NCBI RefSeq assembly: GCF_000380645.1 | Contig: NZ_AQXZ01000018.1 | Span: 124,001-188,000, forward strand | Reading direction: 5' to 3' | DNA from: Smaragdicoccus niigatensis DSM 44881 = NBRC 103563 | GTDB taxonomy: Bacteria; Actinomycetota; Actinomycetes; Mycobacteriales; Mycobacteriaceae | DNA: 64,000 nucleotides | Part shown: positions 36,677 to 45,915 of the stretch, piece by piece | Layout: each line of letters begins with the position of its first letter | How positions within the stretch are numbered: the stretch's first letter is position 1 | Made by a program: the position numbers and the translations under genes | Notes under the pieces: model-generated | What the model was told of the DNA's origin: nothing | The model's input: the letters and a program-made list of their open reading frames with translations, nothing else | Databases searched by the model: none

Positions 36677-37585
36677 GTGTCTTACGACAACGACACCAGC
36701 AGCGACATCGAAGTGCGAAAGCTGGTGAAGACATTCGGTTCGGCGCGGGCTCTGGATGAACTCGACCTCTCGGTTCGTACCGGCGAAGTACACGGATTCT
36801 TGGGCCCGAACGGTGCCGGCAAGTCCACGACGATCCGGGCGCTGCTCGGTCTCTTGAGAACCGACAGTGGATCCGCGACCGTCTTCGGCCTCGACCCCTG
36901 GGCCGACAGCGTCGAGATCCATCGACGCCTCGCATACGTCCCGGGCGATGTCGCCCTCTGGCCGAACCTCAGCGGTGGCGAAACCATCGACATGCTGCTC
37001 CGACTGCGCGGGGCTGACCCGGCGCAGTCGAACCGCGACGAACTCGTCGAACGGTTCGAGCTCGACCTCACCAAGAAGGGTCGCGCGTATTCCAAGGGCA
37101 ATCGGCAGAAGGTGGCGCTCGTTGCCGCGTTCGCCGCACCGGTCCAGTTGCTCATTCTCGATGAACCAACCAGCGGCCTGGACCCGCTGATGGAACAGGT
37201 CTTCACCAAGTGTGTGGCCGAAGCGAAGGCCGCCGGAACGACGGTCCTGTTGTCGAGCCATATCCTCAGCGAGGTCGAGAACCTCGCCGACCGCGTCACC
37301 ATCATCCGTGCTGGTCGCGCGGTGGAAACCGGCACCCTAACGGAGATGCGTCACCTCCACCAGACGCGTATTCGCGCGGACCTCGCCGGCACGATCCCGG
37401 ACCTGTCGACCACAGTCGGCGTTCACGATGTCAAGGTCGACGGCACGATTCTGACGCTGTCGGCCGATGAGTCTGCGCTCAGCAGCGTGCTCAGCACGCT
37501 CGGTGCCGCCGGCATCCGCAGCGTCTCGTGCACACCCCCGTCGCTCGAGGAACTGTTCCTCGACGCCTACCGGACCGTGTCATGA
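36677..37585 (+). CDS. ABC exporter ATPase (Rv1218c-like)
   Basis: A 302-residue ABC nucleotide-binding protein. Walker A GPNGAGKST (about residues 43-51), Walker B LLILDEPTSGLDP, and the switch His in LLSSHILSE are intact. The signature motif, usually LSGGQ, is YSKGNRQK, a variant typical of the drug/tetronasin exporter subfamily. GTG 36677 follows GAGGAG; a GTG at 36671 overlapping the tetR stop is the alternative. It powers the permease encoded next. Confidence 0.92.
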   Translation: MSYDNDTSSDIEVRKLVKTFGSARALDELDLSVRTGEVHGFLGPNGAGKSTTIRALLGLLRTDSGSATVFGLDPWADSVEIHRRLAYVPGDVALWPNLSGGETIDMLLRLRGADPAQSNRDELVERFELDLTKKGRAYSKGNRQKVALVAAFAAPVQLLILDEPTSGLDPLMEQVFTKCVAEAKAAGTTVLLSSHILSEVENLADRVTIIRAGRAVETGTLTEMRHLHQTRIRADLAGTIPDLSTTVGVHDVKVDGTILTLSADESALSSVLSTLGAAGIRSVSCTPPSLEELFLDAYRTVS

Positions 37586-39192
37586 GCACCATCGCGCCTG
37601 ACCGGCCTTCGAAGCCGAAGAGTCAACTGTCCCGATTCACCGGTACCGTCGCGCTGACGCGGCACGCGCTGCGCCGGGACCGTGTCCTCGCCAGCGTGTG
37701 GATCGCCATCATGGTGTTGCTGGTGTACGCGTCGGCTGCGGCCACGCCGGCCCTGTACTCGTCGGAAGCCGAACGCGTGCACGCCGCCGAAGGGTTGGCG
37801 TCGAGCCCGGCAACCGTTGCGCTGTATGGACGAATCCTCGACGTGCACAGCGTCGGCGAACTGTCGATGGTCAAGATGACAGTGCTGTATGCGCTGTTCG
37901 CGTCGTTGCTGTTCGTCATCATCGTCCGGCGGCACACGCGCGTCGACGAAGAGCGCGGCCTCGCCGAACTCGTCGGTGCGGCGCCGGTCGGGCGCGATGC
38001 GTTCTACGCGGCGGCGCTCGTCGAGTCGCTGCTGCTCACCGGCGTGCTCACCGTTTTGGCCGCCCTGGCGTCCATCGGCGGAGGCCTGCCCGCAGGTGGA
38101 TCGGTTCTGTTCGCCCTGTCGTGGGCCGGCACGTGCCTTGTTGGCATGGGAGTCGCTGCGGTGGCGGTGCAGTTGTCCGCGAGTGCGCGCACGTGTGGCG
38201 CGATCGCGATCGGCACGATGGTCGCGCTGTACCTCGTCCGCGCGGTCGGCGACGCGGCCTGGCCGACCCTCAGTTGGTTCTCGCCACTGGGGTGGAACAC
38301 CGAGCTGCGGGCATGGTCGCACCCTCGAATCTGGGTGCTCGCTCTCTATGTCGTGGCCAGCCTTCTCCTCTTCGTGCTCGCCGGAACGTTGCGCTCGCGC
38401 CGGGACCTCGGCGGCGGACTGTTGCCGGACCGTCCCGGCAAGATCCATGGTTCGCCGTGGTTGGCCAGCGCGTTCGCGCTGACCTGGCGGGTCAACCGGA
38501 CGAGTGTCATCATCTGGACTGTCGTGTGCGCTGTCATGGGCACGCTCATGGGTGCGATCATCCCGGTCGCGTCTGGACTGCTCGAAAGCAACACCGCAAC
38601 CGAAATCATCCAGCGCATGGGTGGCACGGGCGTGATCGAAGACTCCCTCGTGACTGCCATCCTGGGCGTGCTGGCGATCGGAATCACGTGCTTCGCGATC
38701 ACCGTCGCGACCCACGCCGCGGAAGACGAGCGATCAGGACGATCCGAGGAAGTGCGCGCAACCGCGGTCGGACGGACCTCGGTGTGGGTGGCGACGAGCG
38801 TCATGGCCTACGTCGGTGCGGCCTGGCTGGTGCTCCTCACCGGCGTTGCGATGGGCATCGGGTCGGGACGGTCCGTCGTCGACGTCGCCGGTGCGGCCGC
38901 CGCTCAGATTCCGGCCGTGTGGGTCACCGCTGCGATCACGCTGCTTGCACTTGCCCTCGGCAGTCGGTTCGCGGCGCTCGGGTGGGCGGTGCTCGGTGCG
39001 TTCGTCGTCGTCGGATTCGTCGGTGAGTCGATCAATCTGCCGAGCTGGGTGACGAAGATGTCGCCGTACCAGCATGTCCCGAAGGTTCCTGCGCTCGCGT
39101 TCGAGTGGGCTCCCGAGCTGGGTCTGCTGGCCATCGCAGCCGCGTTCGCCGCGGGTGGATGGATGATCTTCCGTCAACGCGATATCGGCTGA
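37582..39192 (+). CDS. ABC-2-type exporter permease (Rv1217c-like)
   Basis: A 536-residue membrane protein with about 12 helices in two similar halves, as in tetronasin/polyketide exporter permeases. ATG 37582 overlaps the ATPase stop by 4 bases. Each half has a loop with conserved acidic-basic stretch (RHTRVDEERGLAEL and HAAEDERSGRSEEVRATAVGR), the coupling-loop position. With the TetR and ATPase genes it forms a drug or lipid exporter cluster. The substrate is unknown; in M. tuberculosis the homologous pump lowers susceptibility to several inhibitors. Confidence 0.9.
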   Translation: MSTIAPDRPSKPKSQLSRFTGTVALTRHALRRDRVLASVWIAIMVLLVYASAAATPALYSSEAERVHAAEGLASSPATVALYGRILDVHSVGELSMVKMTVLYALFASLLFVIIVRRHTRVDEERGLAELVGAAPVGRDAFYAAALVESLLLTGVLTVLAALASIGGGLPAGGSVLFALSWAGTCLVGMGVAAVAVQLSASARTCGAIAIGTMVALYLVRAVGDAAWPTLSWFSPLGWNTELRAWSHPRIWVLALYVVASLLLFVLAGTLRSRRDLGGGLLPDRPGKIHGSPWLASAFALTWRVNRTSVIIWTVVCAVMGTLMGAIIPVASGLLESNTATEIIQRMGGTGVIEDSLVTAILGVLAIGITCFAITVATHAAEDERSGRSEEVRATAVGRTSVWVATSVMAYVGAAWLVLLTGVAMGIGSGRSVVDVAGAAAAQIPAVWVTAAITLLALALGSRFAALGWAVLGAFVVVGFVGESINLPSWVTKMSPYQHVPKVPALAFEWAPELGLLAIAAAFAAGGWMIFRQRDIG

Positions 39193-39251
39193 TCAGTACA
39201 TCCCTGCAGATTCCGACCACGATCGTTTACGGCTGCCCATAGAGTCGATGA

Positions 39252-40028
39252 ATGGCGACACCACAGGAGCCGGTCGCCCTCATCACGGGCGCCGCATCGG
39301 GAATCGGCGCGCAGTATGCGCGAACGCTCGCGAACCGCGGGTACGACCTCGTTCTCGTCGACCGTGACAAAGACCGTCTGGTCGCTATCGCCGACGAGAT
39401 CGAGGCGGCGTGCCACCAGCGACCCACCCTGATGGCTGCGGATCTGGCCACCGTGGAGGGTCGCGCCGAGGTCGCCGATCGTCTACAAGAGGGCGTTCGC
39501 TTCCTCGTCAACAGTGCCGGGTTCGGGTTGCCGGGCCGGTTCTGGACGCTTGATCCGGCACAGTTGCAGGCCGAACTCGACGTCGCGGTCACCACGGTGA
39601 TGCAACTGACGCGAGCCGCCCTACCGCCGATGATCGCCGCGGCACGTGGTGACATCGTCAGCCTCGGTAGCATCGCCGGCTTGATCCCGGGACCGATGGC
39701 GAGCTACTCGGCCTCCAAGGGGTACGTGATCACGCTCGCCGAGAGTCTCGCGATGACGTTGTCGGGCACCGGGGTTCGCGTTCAGGCGTTGTGTCCCGGA
39801 TTCGTCCGGACGCGATTCCACGAGACGGCCAGCATGGAGATGAAGGGCCTCCCGGACTTCATGTGGCTCGACGTCGAAGACGTGGTCAAGGCATCTCTGA
39901 AGGACCTCGACAAGGGCAAGGTCGTATCGGTCCCGGGGATTCCGTACAAAGTCATGACGAACTTCGCCCGCTACGCACCTAAGTGGCTGGCCGAGCGAGT
40001 CGGCAAGATCGGGAAGAAACCGCGCTGA
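39252..40028 (+). CDS. Short-chain dehydrogenase/reductase
   Basis: A 258-residue SDR with TGAASGIG (about residues 13-20), an NSAG in place of NNAG, catalytic Ser in SLGSIAG and YSASK. The C-terminal IPYKVMTNFARYAPKWL is typical of mycobacterial oxidoreductases of the SDR type acting on long-chain compounds. It stands alone: upstream is the ABC permease, downstream the convergent hydrolase whose stop abuts its own. Substrate unknown. Confidence 0.84.
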   Translation: MATPQEPVALITGAASGIGAQYARTLANRGYDLVLVDRDKDRLVAIADEIEAACHQRPTLMAADLATVEGRAEVADRLQEGVRFLVNSAGFGLPGRFWTLDPAQLQAELDVAVTTVMQLTRAALPPMIAAARGDIVSLGSIAGLIPGPMASYSASKGYVITLAESLAMTLSGTGVRVQALCPGFVRTRFHETASMEMKGLPDFMWLDVEDVVKASLKDLDKGKVVSVPGIPYKVMTNFARYAPKWLAERVGKIGKKPR

Positions 40029-40841
40029 TCAGTGCTTCTCGATGAAGTCCCGGATCAAGCCCGCGACTGTAACCGGACGTTCGACGTTGGGTGAGTGACC
40101 CGTGCCATCGACCGTCGCCACCTCGATCCCCGCGGACCGGTAGCGCGCAATGGTCTTACGCCAATCCCAGATCAGGTCCCGGTCGCCGTGGATCGCGAGA
40201 GCGGGGACTCCGGACTCCCGCAGTAGGGCATCAAGCGGCCGCTTGGCGAGCCGCTTGCCTCGCGTCGCCAGGACGATCTCGTACATCTTCGGGTCGAACA
40301 CGGAGTAGTCGCGGACGAAGGCGTTCGGTTCGTCCGAAACCGCACTGATTCGAAAGCCTGGTGCATAGCCCGAACGCGCGCCAAGCCGAACGAAGGGTGC
40401 CGGGAGAAACCGATGTACGAGTCCCATCGGAACGACCTGGGGGAGCAGCGCAGGCGGCAACTTCGAGTAGCTGTAGTCGGGTGCCTGCCCGATGACGACA
40501 CACGCCGCGGCCCGTCCGGCCGTCACCAATTCGACGGCCACGTCCGCGCCGAAGGAATGACCAACGGCGACAACATCGTTCACGCCGAGCTGATCGAGAA
40601 CCTCGATGATCGCCGCCGCTTGGGCGGGCGCATCGAGGTCCTTCGCCGTCTCCGAGAAGCCGTGTCCGAGCAGGTCGACCCGAATGACGCGGTAGTTCTC
40701 GGCCAGCAGATCCGCGATTCGGCCCATGCGCTGGAGCGAACTGGCGAATCCATGGATGAGCACGAGCGGACGCGCACCGGCCGGACCGTCCACGCGAACG
40801 TGCAACCGGCCGACTTTCGTGCCGATCATCCGTCCCGTCAC
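40029..40841 (-). CDS. Alpha/beta-fold hydrolase, last gene of a four-gene operon
   Basis: A 270-residue alpha/beta hydrolase. Oxyanion region VLIHGFASS, nucleophile elbow VAVGHSFGADV (Ser), acid in IHGDRDLIW and His in VDGTGHSPNVE are all present. It is the last gene of an operon TetR-FAD dehydrogenase-SDR-hydrolase, whose start overlaps the SDR stop by 4 bases. It may open a ring or cleave an ester after two oxidation steps. Confidence 0.86.
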   Translation of the reverse strand: MTGRMIGTKVGRLHVRVDGPAGARPLVLIHGFASSLQRMGRIADLLAENYRVIRVDLLGHGFSETAKDLDAPAQAAAIIEVLDQLGVNDVVAVGHSFGADVAVELVTAGRAAACVVIGQAPDYSYSKLPPALLPQVVPMGLVHRFLPAPFVRLGARSGYAPGFRISAVSDEPNAFVRDYSVFDPKMYEIVLATRGKRLAKRPLDALLRESGVPALAIHGDRDLIWDWRKTIARYRSAGIEVATVDGTGHSPNVERPVTVAGLIRDFIEKH

Positions 40842-41641
40842 CGGCGCAGTCCGAACGCCTTGGCCATCACGCGCTCGACGATCGCCGCCGGTGCGGCCCG
40901 CTTGAGCAGGAACACGACCTGAGCCTGGCTTCCGCGCGCGTACAACGGCTTCGGCTGGTCCGCGTTGATCGCTTCGAGGACGGTCTCGGCAACCTCGGAT
41001 GCCGAGATGCCGGTGGACTCTCGCTTATCGAGGGTGTCGATGACGGTGTTGAACTCCTTGAGGTAGGGGGAGTCGTCGGCAACGTACTTCGTGCGCCGCT
41101 CACTGATGCCGGTGTTGATCGACCCCGGTTCGACAGTCGTCATCCACACGCCGAACGGCGACAGTTCGAGGCGGGCCGCGTCCGAAAAGCCCTTCAGTGC
41201 AGCCTTGCTCGCGACATACGAGGAGCGGTAGGGCAGCGGGAAGCTCGCGAGCATCGACCCGATCATGACTACACGGCCATACCCACGCTCGCGCATGCCG
41301 GGGAGCAGAAGTTGCGTGAGGCGGACCTGGCCGAAGACGTTGAGCTGGAACAGTCGCTCGATCGCGTCGGCCGGCAACTCTTCGAAGGGGCCGGACTGGC
41401 TCTCTCCGGCATTGTTGATCAGCACATCAACGGGACCAGCGCCAGCAGCGAGGGCTTCGATCGAGGCCTTGTCATTCAGGTCGAGAGCGCGGTACTCGAC
41501 TCCGGGTACGCGCACTGCGTCGTCGATCCGATCTGGATTCCGGCTCGTTCCGATGACGCGATAGCCCTGCGCGACAAGCGCTTCCGCGACGGCTTTGCCG
41601 ATACCGGACGAGGCGCCAGTTACCACTGCGGTCTTGGTCAT
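40838..41641 (-). CDS. Short-chain dehydrogenase/reductase, operon gene 3
   Basis: A 267-residue SDR with TGASSGIG (about residues 8-15), NNAGESQSGPF, catalytic Ser in MIGSML and YVASK. It resembles mycobacterial SDRs acting on hydroxysteroids or long-chain alcohols. Both ends overlap neighbours by 4 bases (upstream FAD dehydrogenase, downstream hydrolase), so all three proteins are made in fixed proportion. Confidence 0.87.
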   Translation of the reverse strand: MTKTAVVTGASSGIGKAVAEALVAQGYRVIGTSRNPDRIDDAVRVPGVEYRALDLNDKASIEALAAGAGPVDVLINNAGESQSGPFEELPADAIERLFQLNVFGQVRLTQLLLPGMRERGYGRVVMIGSMLASFPLPYRSSYVASKAALKGFSDAARLELSPFGVWMTTVEPGSINTGISERRTKYVADDSPYLKEFNTVIDTLDKRESTGISASEVAETVLEAINADQPKPLYARGSQAQVVFLLKRAAPAAIVERVMAKAFGLRR

Positions 41642-43305
41642 GCCAACTCCTTAGCCAATGCGAGGCCGGCCGCGCGGCCGGAGAAGATGCAGCCCCCGAG
41701 GAAGGTTCCTTCGAGTGCGTTGTAACCGTGCACACCGCCACCGCCGAATCCGGCGACCTCGCCGGCGGCGTACAGTCCTGCGATCGGGCTGCCGTCGTTG
41801 GCAAGCACCTGCGAGTCCAGGTTCGTCTGCAAGCCGCCCAGCGTCTTTCGCGTGAGGATGTTGAGGCGCACGGCGATCAACGGGCCGTGGTTCGGGTCGA
41901 GGATGCGGTGCGGCTCAGCCACGCGGACGATCTTGTCGCCGAGGTACCCGCGTGCATTGCGGATCGCCATGATCTGCAGGTCCTTGGTGTAACCGTTCGC
42001 CAGTTGCCGGTCCCGTGCGACGATCTGCCTCTCGAGGTCCGCGAATTCGATCTCTGCGCCACCGCGGGCAAGCTTGTTCATGCCCGACACGAGGTCCTGC
42101 AGATTGTCGGCCACCACGAAGTCGATGCCGTGCTTCTTGAACGCCTCGACCGGTGCCGGAGCGCCCTTCGCGAGGCGGCTCTTGAGCGTGAAGACGATGT
42201 CCTTGTTGGTGATGTCCGGGTTCTGCTCCGATCCGGACAGCGCGAATTCCTTCTCGATGATCGACTGCGTCAGGACGAACCACGAGTAGTCGTAGCCGGT
42301 CGACAGGATCGCCTTCATCGTCGAATTCGTATCGAAGCCAGGGAAATTGGGGGAGGCCAACCGCTTGCCGACGGCATCGAACCACATCGACGACGGTCCG
42401 GGAATGATCCGGATCGCGTGGTTCGGCCACACCGGATCCCAGTTGTGGATGCCCTCGGTGTAGGCCCACAGCCGATCCCGGTTGACGATCGTGCCACCGG
42501 CGTTCTCGGTGATCCCGAGCATTCGTCCGTCGACGTGCGCGGGCACTCCGGCGATCATCGTCTCTGGTGCCGGGCCGAGCCGATCCGTCGGCCAGAACTG
42601 GCGCACGAGATCGAAGTTGTGCCCGATTCCGCCAGAAGTCACGACGAGGGCAGGTGCACGGAATTCGAACTCACCGACCTTCTCGCGAGATGATGCGACG
42701 CCACGCTCGAGATCTGTGGGCTCGAGGACCGTGCCGCGCACGCCGACGACCGCACCGTCTTCGACGATGAGCTCATCGACCTGGTGCCGGAACTTGAAGG
42801 TCACCTGCCCGCGCTGCTCAGCGACCTGGACGGGCTCAGCGAAGATCCGCACGACTTCGGGACCCGTGCCCCACGTCAGATGGAAGCGGGGAACCGAGTT
42901 GCCGTGGCCGTCGGCGTTGCCGCCGCCGCGTTCGGCCCAGCCGACGATCGGTGTGATGCGAAGTCCGAGATCGTGCAGGTACTTGCGCTTTCCGGTGGCG
43001 GCCCACTCGACGTAGGACTGCGCCCACCTGCGTCCCCAGTGATCCTCGCGGTCGCGGTCGAAACCTGCGGAACCCATCCAGTCTTGGAGTGCGAGTTCGT
43101 AGGAGTCCTTGATGCCCAGCCGCCGCTGTTCCGGCGTATCGACGAGGAACAATCCACCGAGCGACCAGAACGCCTGACCGCCGAGATTGTTGCGGTTCTC
43201 CTGATCGAGGATCAGAACGTGCTTGCCGGCCTTGATCAATTCGTGCGCGGCGACGAGCCCGGACAAGCCGGCTCCGACCACGATCGCATCGGGAGTCTGA
43301 CTCAT
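41638..43305 (-). CDS. FAD-binding dehydrogenase (FAD_binding_2, KstD-like fold)
   Basis: A 555-residue flavoprotein with an N-terminal dinucleotide site VVGAGLSGLVAAHELIKAG (residues 8-26), a long insertion GGQAFWSLGGLFLVDTPEQRR and a C-terminal FAD site GLYAAGEVAGFGGGGVHGYN. It belongs to the succinate dehydrogenase/ketosteroid dehydrogenase superfamily and resembles M. tuberculosis Rv0785. ATG 43305 overlaps the tetR stop by 4 bases. A desaturation step on a ring compound or steroid-like molecule is plausible, but the family has other substrates. Confidence 0.86.
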   Translation of the reverse strand: MSQTPDAIVVGAGLSGLVAAHELIKAGKHVLILDQENRNNLGGQAFWSLGGLFLVDTPEQRRLGIKDSYELALQDWMGSAGFDRDREDHWGRRWAQSYVEWAATGKRKYLHDLGLRITPIVGWAERGGGNADGHGNSVPRFHLTWGTGPEVVRIFAEPVQVAEQRGQVTFKFRHQVDELIVEDGAVVGVRGTVLEPTDLERGVASSREKVGEFEFRAPALVVTSGGIGHNFDLVRQFWPTDRLGPAPETMIAGVPAHVDGRMLGITENAGGTIVNRDRLWAYTEGIHNWDPVWPNHAIRIIPGPSSMWFDAVGKRLASPNFPGFDTNSTMKAILSTGYDYSWFVLTQSIIEKEFALSGSEQNPDITNKDIVFTLKSRLAKGAPAPVEAFKKHGIDFVVADNLQDLVSGMNKLARGGAEIEFADLERQIVARDRQLANGYTKDLQIMAIRNARGYLGDKIVRVAEPHRILDPNHGPLIAVRLNILTRKTLGGLQTNLDSQVLANDGSPIAGLYAAGEVAGFGGGGVHGYNALEGTFLGGCIFSGRAAGLALAKELA

Positions 43306-43949
43306 ATGGATGATCCTTCGATCTCGGTGGAGTAAGCGAGCACAACGCGCGTGAAGAGTTCGATGCGGCGCTGCCGAACGGCGTCGTTGTCGGGTTCGAT
43401 GAGCACTTGAACGGTCGTGCCGTCGTGGACGGCGACGAGTGCCTGGCCCATGGCGACCGAGTCGGGGATCGCCCGCCCGGCACGTGCCATGAGCACTTCG
43501 AGCACGGGCATCAGGCCGGCGATGATGGCGTCTTCGCGCGCTGCCATGACGCGGCGAAGCGACGGATTCCGTAGTGCGTGAGCAGTGAATTCGGCGGTGA
43601 TCCGGTACCACTTGTCGTCGACGGGAACGACGGCGAGAACGCGTGCGACGGCGGCGAGGGGATCGTCACCGACTGCGGTTTCCGAGTCGAGGATCGCTTG
43701 AAGGCCGTCGATGAGCTCGCGGGATTTCTCGCCCCACATCTCGAGGAAGAGTTCGTCCAGCGACGCGAAATTCGAGTAGAAAGCGCCGCGGGTATATCCG
43801 GCCCGGTCGCATACTTGCTCGACGGTCGTGCGGCCGAACCCCTCTTCGGCGAACGTGTCGTAGGCGGCGGTCAGCAATCGCGCACGGGTCTCCGCCCGCC
43901 GCTTGGTCACCCGCTTCGGTGACTCGATGCTGACCTCAGATTCGCTCAC
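43302..43949 (-). CDS. TetR-family regulator heading the four-gene operon
   Basis: A 215-residue TetR repressor. HTH region FGRTTVEQVCDRAGYTRGAFYSNFASLDELF (about residues 30-65) with the variant YSNF, then a helical ligand domain. GTG 43949 is just inside an operator-like palindrome (43950-43981), so autorepression is likely. Its stop overlaps the start of the FAD dehydrogenase gene. It probably senses the substrate or an intermediate of the three enzymes. Confidence 0.9.
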   Translation of the reverse strand: MSESEVSIESPKRVTKRRAETRARLLTAAYDTFAEEGFGRTTVEQVCDRAGYTRGAFYSNFASLDELFLEMWGEKSRELIDGLQAILDSETAVGDDPLAAVARVLAVVPVDDKWYRITAEFTAHALRNPSLRRVMAAREDAIIAGLMPVLEVLMARAGRAIPDSVAMGQALVAVHDGTTVQVLIEPDNDAVRQRRIELFTRVVLAYSTEIEGSSI

Positions 43950-43981
43950 GATACAAAACTGTATCCGATACGTTTGTGTAT
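43950..43981. promoter_or_regulatory. TetR operator of the FAD dehydrogenase operon
   Basis: An AT-rich region directly upstream of the GTG holds GATAC-AAAACT-GTATC (43950-43964) and an overlapping larger inverted repeat ATACAAAAC (43951-43959) with GTTTGTGTAT (43972-43981). Three GTATC/GATAC half-sites lie within 22 bases. Confidence 0.6.
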
Positions 43982-44048
43982 TGAAAGGGTCAAACCTGAC
44001 CGAATGCATGATTTGCCGCAGAATGCGTCGGTTGGGCACTTCCAGTGC

Positions 44049-44109
44049 GTGGAGTGCCGGATCGAGCGCCTGATCAGGCGCAGGGTGCGGCACTCCATGG
44101 ACCCGCGGG
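44049..44109 (+). repeat. 61-bp palindromic element, copy A
   Basis: Outer arms TGGAGTGCCG (44050-44059) and CGGCACTCCA (44088-44097) enclose a perfect 16-bp palindrome GCGCCTGATCAGGCGC (44066-44081). A further palindrome GACCCGCGGGTC (44100-44111) adjoins. It matches the minus strand of copy B (52531-52591) at 46 of 61 bases with no gap. It lies between the GNAT gene stop and the TetR operator. Confidence 0.75.
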
Positions 44110-44114
44110 TCAAT

Positions 44115-44546
44115 TCAGTCCCGGATATGAGGGAATCGGAAGTCCCGCTGCAGGAACGTCGAGTCAGGCGGACCGAACCCGAACCGTGCATAGAGCGAGT
44201 GCGCGTCGGCGGTGTGCAGCATCCAGCGGAAGTCCGAGCCGGGCCCGTCATCGATCATCGCGCGCACAATCGCTGATCCCACGCCACGTCCTCGGCACGC
44301 TGGATTGACGTACACGTCCGCCAGGTAAGCCACGGCTGCGCCGTCGGAGAAGGACCGCGCGAATCCGACCATGGCACCGGAGTCGCGGTCGTATGCGCCG
44401 ACAATTCGCCAGGCCTGGTCCAACTGCCGATCGAACATCTCGCGCGTCCGGTATTTCGCCCAGTAGGCACGCTCGCTGAGTTCCGTCCACAACCAGTCGC
44501 GGTCGATACGCTCGAGATCCGTGCTGATGTCGATTTCGGCCATCAT
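44115..44546 (-). CDS. GNAT-family N-acetyltransferase
   Basis: A 143-residue GNAT enzyme. The acetyl-CoA site shows the [RQ]xxGx[GA] motif as CRGRGVGSAIVRAM, preceded by the beta strand AYLADVYVNP and followed by LYARFGF with a catalytic-type Tyr. The N-terminal half carries the acceptor pocket. The start (tandem ATGs at 44546/44543) lies 48 bases from the divergent acyltransferase gene. Copy A of the palindromic element is 6 bases after its stop. The acceptor is unknown. Confidence 0.87.
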   Translation of the reverse strand: MMAEIDISTDLERIDRDWLWTELSERAYWAKYRTREMFDRQLDQAWRIVGAYDRDSGAMVGFARSFSDGAAVAYLADVYVNPACRGRGVGSAIVRAMIDDGPGSDFRWMLHTADAHSLYARFGFGPPDSTFLQRDFRFPHIRD

Positions 44547-44593
44547 GCGATTCTGCTCTTGCAACGATGACGGAATGGGGAAGGGGAGCGGCA

Positions 44594-45862
44594 TTGCGGA
44601 AAGTGCGCCTGGATCGTCTGGATGAGACGTGTCTGAATGTCGGATCGGCCGATGAGCCGTGGACGATTCATCTGGAAGTTCGCATCGACGGACAGTTCGA
44701 TGACGAACGACTCCGCGCCGCGATCCGGCAGGCGATGGTCACGCATCCGATTGCGCGGGCTCACCTCAAGCCGGTGAAACCGGCCACGTTCCGCTACTTC
44801 TGGCTCATTCCAGACGAACCCGGTGATGTACCGCTGACGATCGTGAGCGGCGAGCCCGTCGCCGCGGTTCGGGACCGCGTTGTGAGCCAAGCGCCCGACC
44901 TCACGGTGTCGACGTTCACCGCGACTGCGGTCCATGCCGGTGGTGGCGACTACCTCCTGCTCGTCCTTCATCACGCGGCCGGAGATGGCGTTGCGGCTTA
45001 TCGGCTCATGACGTCGATCCTGCGCAATTACTCGGGTGAGCCGGACCCGGTTCCCGACTTCGACCAGGTTGCCGTACGAAACGTGCGCAAGTTGGTGGGT
45101 GCGCGTGGAATCAAGGACCGTCTGCAACGGACGCGCCTGCTCGGCCGGCACGTGATCATCAGCGCTCGCCGTCCGGCGCGAGTCGAGCCCCAAAATGGAA
45201 CGCCCACAGCGGGATACGGGTGTCACCCGATCTTTTTCACAGCGGAGGAGACGCAGAAGATCGTCGCCAATCGCCCCGACGGGGTCACCGTGAACGACCT
45301 GCTCCTGGGCGGTCTCGCGATGACCGTTCGGCGGTGGAACGACGAGCGAGAAGTAAAACCGCGTCGCGTCACGATCACCATGCCGATGAACGTTCGACCA
45401 CCGGAGTGGCAGTACGAAGTGTTCGGGAACTTCGCGTCCTACGTGTCGATCCGGGTCATGAAGAAGGAACAAACCGGACTCGCCGATGCGGCCATCGGCG
45501 CCCACGCCCGGACCAGCGTTCTCAAAGCGCATCGTGCGCAGGGCATCATCGTCGACATCGCGAAGATGAGCAGGATCTTGCCGGACAAGCTCAAGCGCAT
45601 GCTTGCCGATCGGCCGTTCGTCGGTGATCGCGCAGTCGACACGACGTGGCTCACGAACCTCGGTCGTCTCGACGCGCCAGGAATGAAGATCACTGAGCTC
45701 TGGTTCTCACCGCCCGGCACCGTGCCGATGGGTGCGACCGTCGGGGCCGTCACCGTCGACGGCGAACTGTCCTTGACGCTGCGGTATCGCCATCCGCAGT
45801 TCGACGCGGTCGCGGCCGCGGAATTCGCCGATCTCTACCGGGACATCCTGCTCGGACGATGA
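44594..45862 (+). CDS. Condensation-fold acyltransferase (WS/DGAT or PapA-like)
   Basis: A 422-residue protein of the chloramphenicol acetyltransferase-like fold. The catalytic motif HHxxxDG is HHAAGDG (about residues 126-132). The channel strand FTATAVHAGGGDYLLLVLH precedes it. The late TMPMNVRPPEWQYEVFGNFASYVSIRV matches the DFGWG-region strand, here without DFGWG. The family includes wax ester/diacylglycerol acyltransferases, polyketide-associated PapA proteins and non-ribosomal condensation domains. TTG 44594 is preferred because GGGGAG precedes it; an ATG at 44567 is possible. It probably transfers an acyl group to an alcohol. Confidence 0.78.
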   Translation: MRKVRLDRLDETCLNVGSADEPWTIHLEVRIDGQFDDERLRAAIRQAMVTHPIARAHLKPVKPATFRYFWLIPDEPGDVPLTIVSGEPVAAVRDRVVSQAPDLTVSTFTATAVHAGGGDYLLLVLHHAAGDGVAAYRLMTSILRNYSGEPDPVPDFDQVAVRNVRKLVGARGIKDRLQRTRLLGRHVIISARRPARVEPQNGTPTAGYGCHPIFFTAEETQKIVANRPDGVTVNDLLLGGLAMTVRRWNDEREVKPRRVTITMPMNVRPPEWQYEVFGNFASYVSIRVMKKEQTGLADAAIGAHARTSVLKAHRAQGIIVDIAKMSRILPDKLKRMLADRPFVGDRAVDTTWLTNLGRLDAPGMKITELWFSPPGTVPMGATVGAVTVDGELSLTLRYRHPQFDAVAAAEFADLYRDILLGR

Positions 45863-45871
45863 CAAACGAAA

Positions 45872-45899
45872 GTCGGCCCGGTGCAATCACCGGGCCGAC
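45872..45899. terminator. Bidirectional terminator, 11-bp perfect stem
   Basis: GTCGGCCCGGT (45872-45882) and ACCGGGCCGAC (45889-45899) with loop GCAATC, flanked by AAA and TT on the outer sides. It separates the convergent acyltransferase and 11-mer-repeat genes. Confidence 0.88.
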
Positions 45900-45915
45900 C
45901 TTCGAGCTTTAGTTG

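Noticed and set aside
36677-37585. Defective ABC ATPase because the signature motif is YSKGNRQK
   Set aside because: This variant is normal for the drug-exporter subfamily and Walker A, Walker B and switch His are intact.
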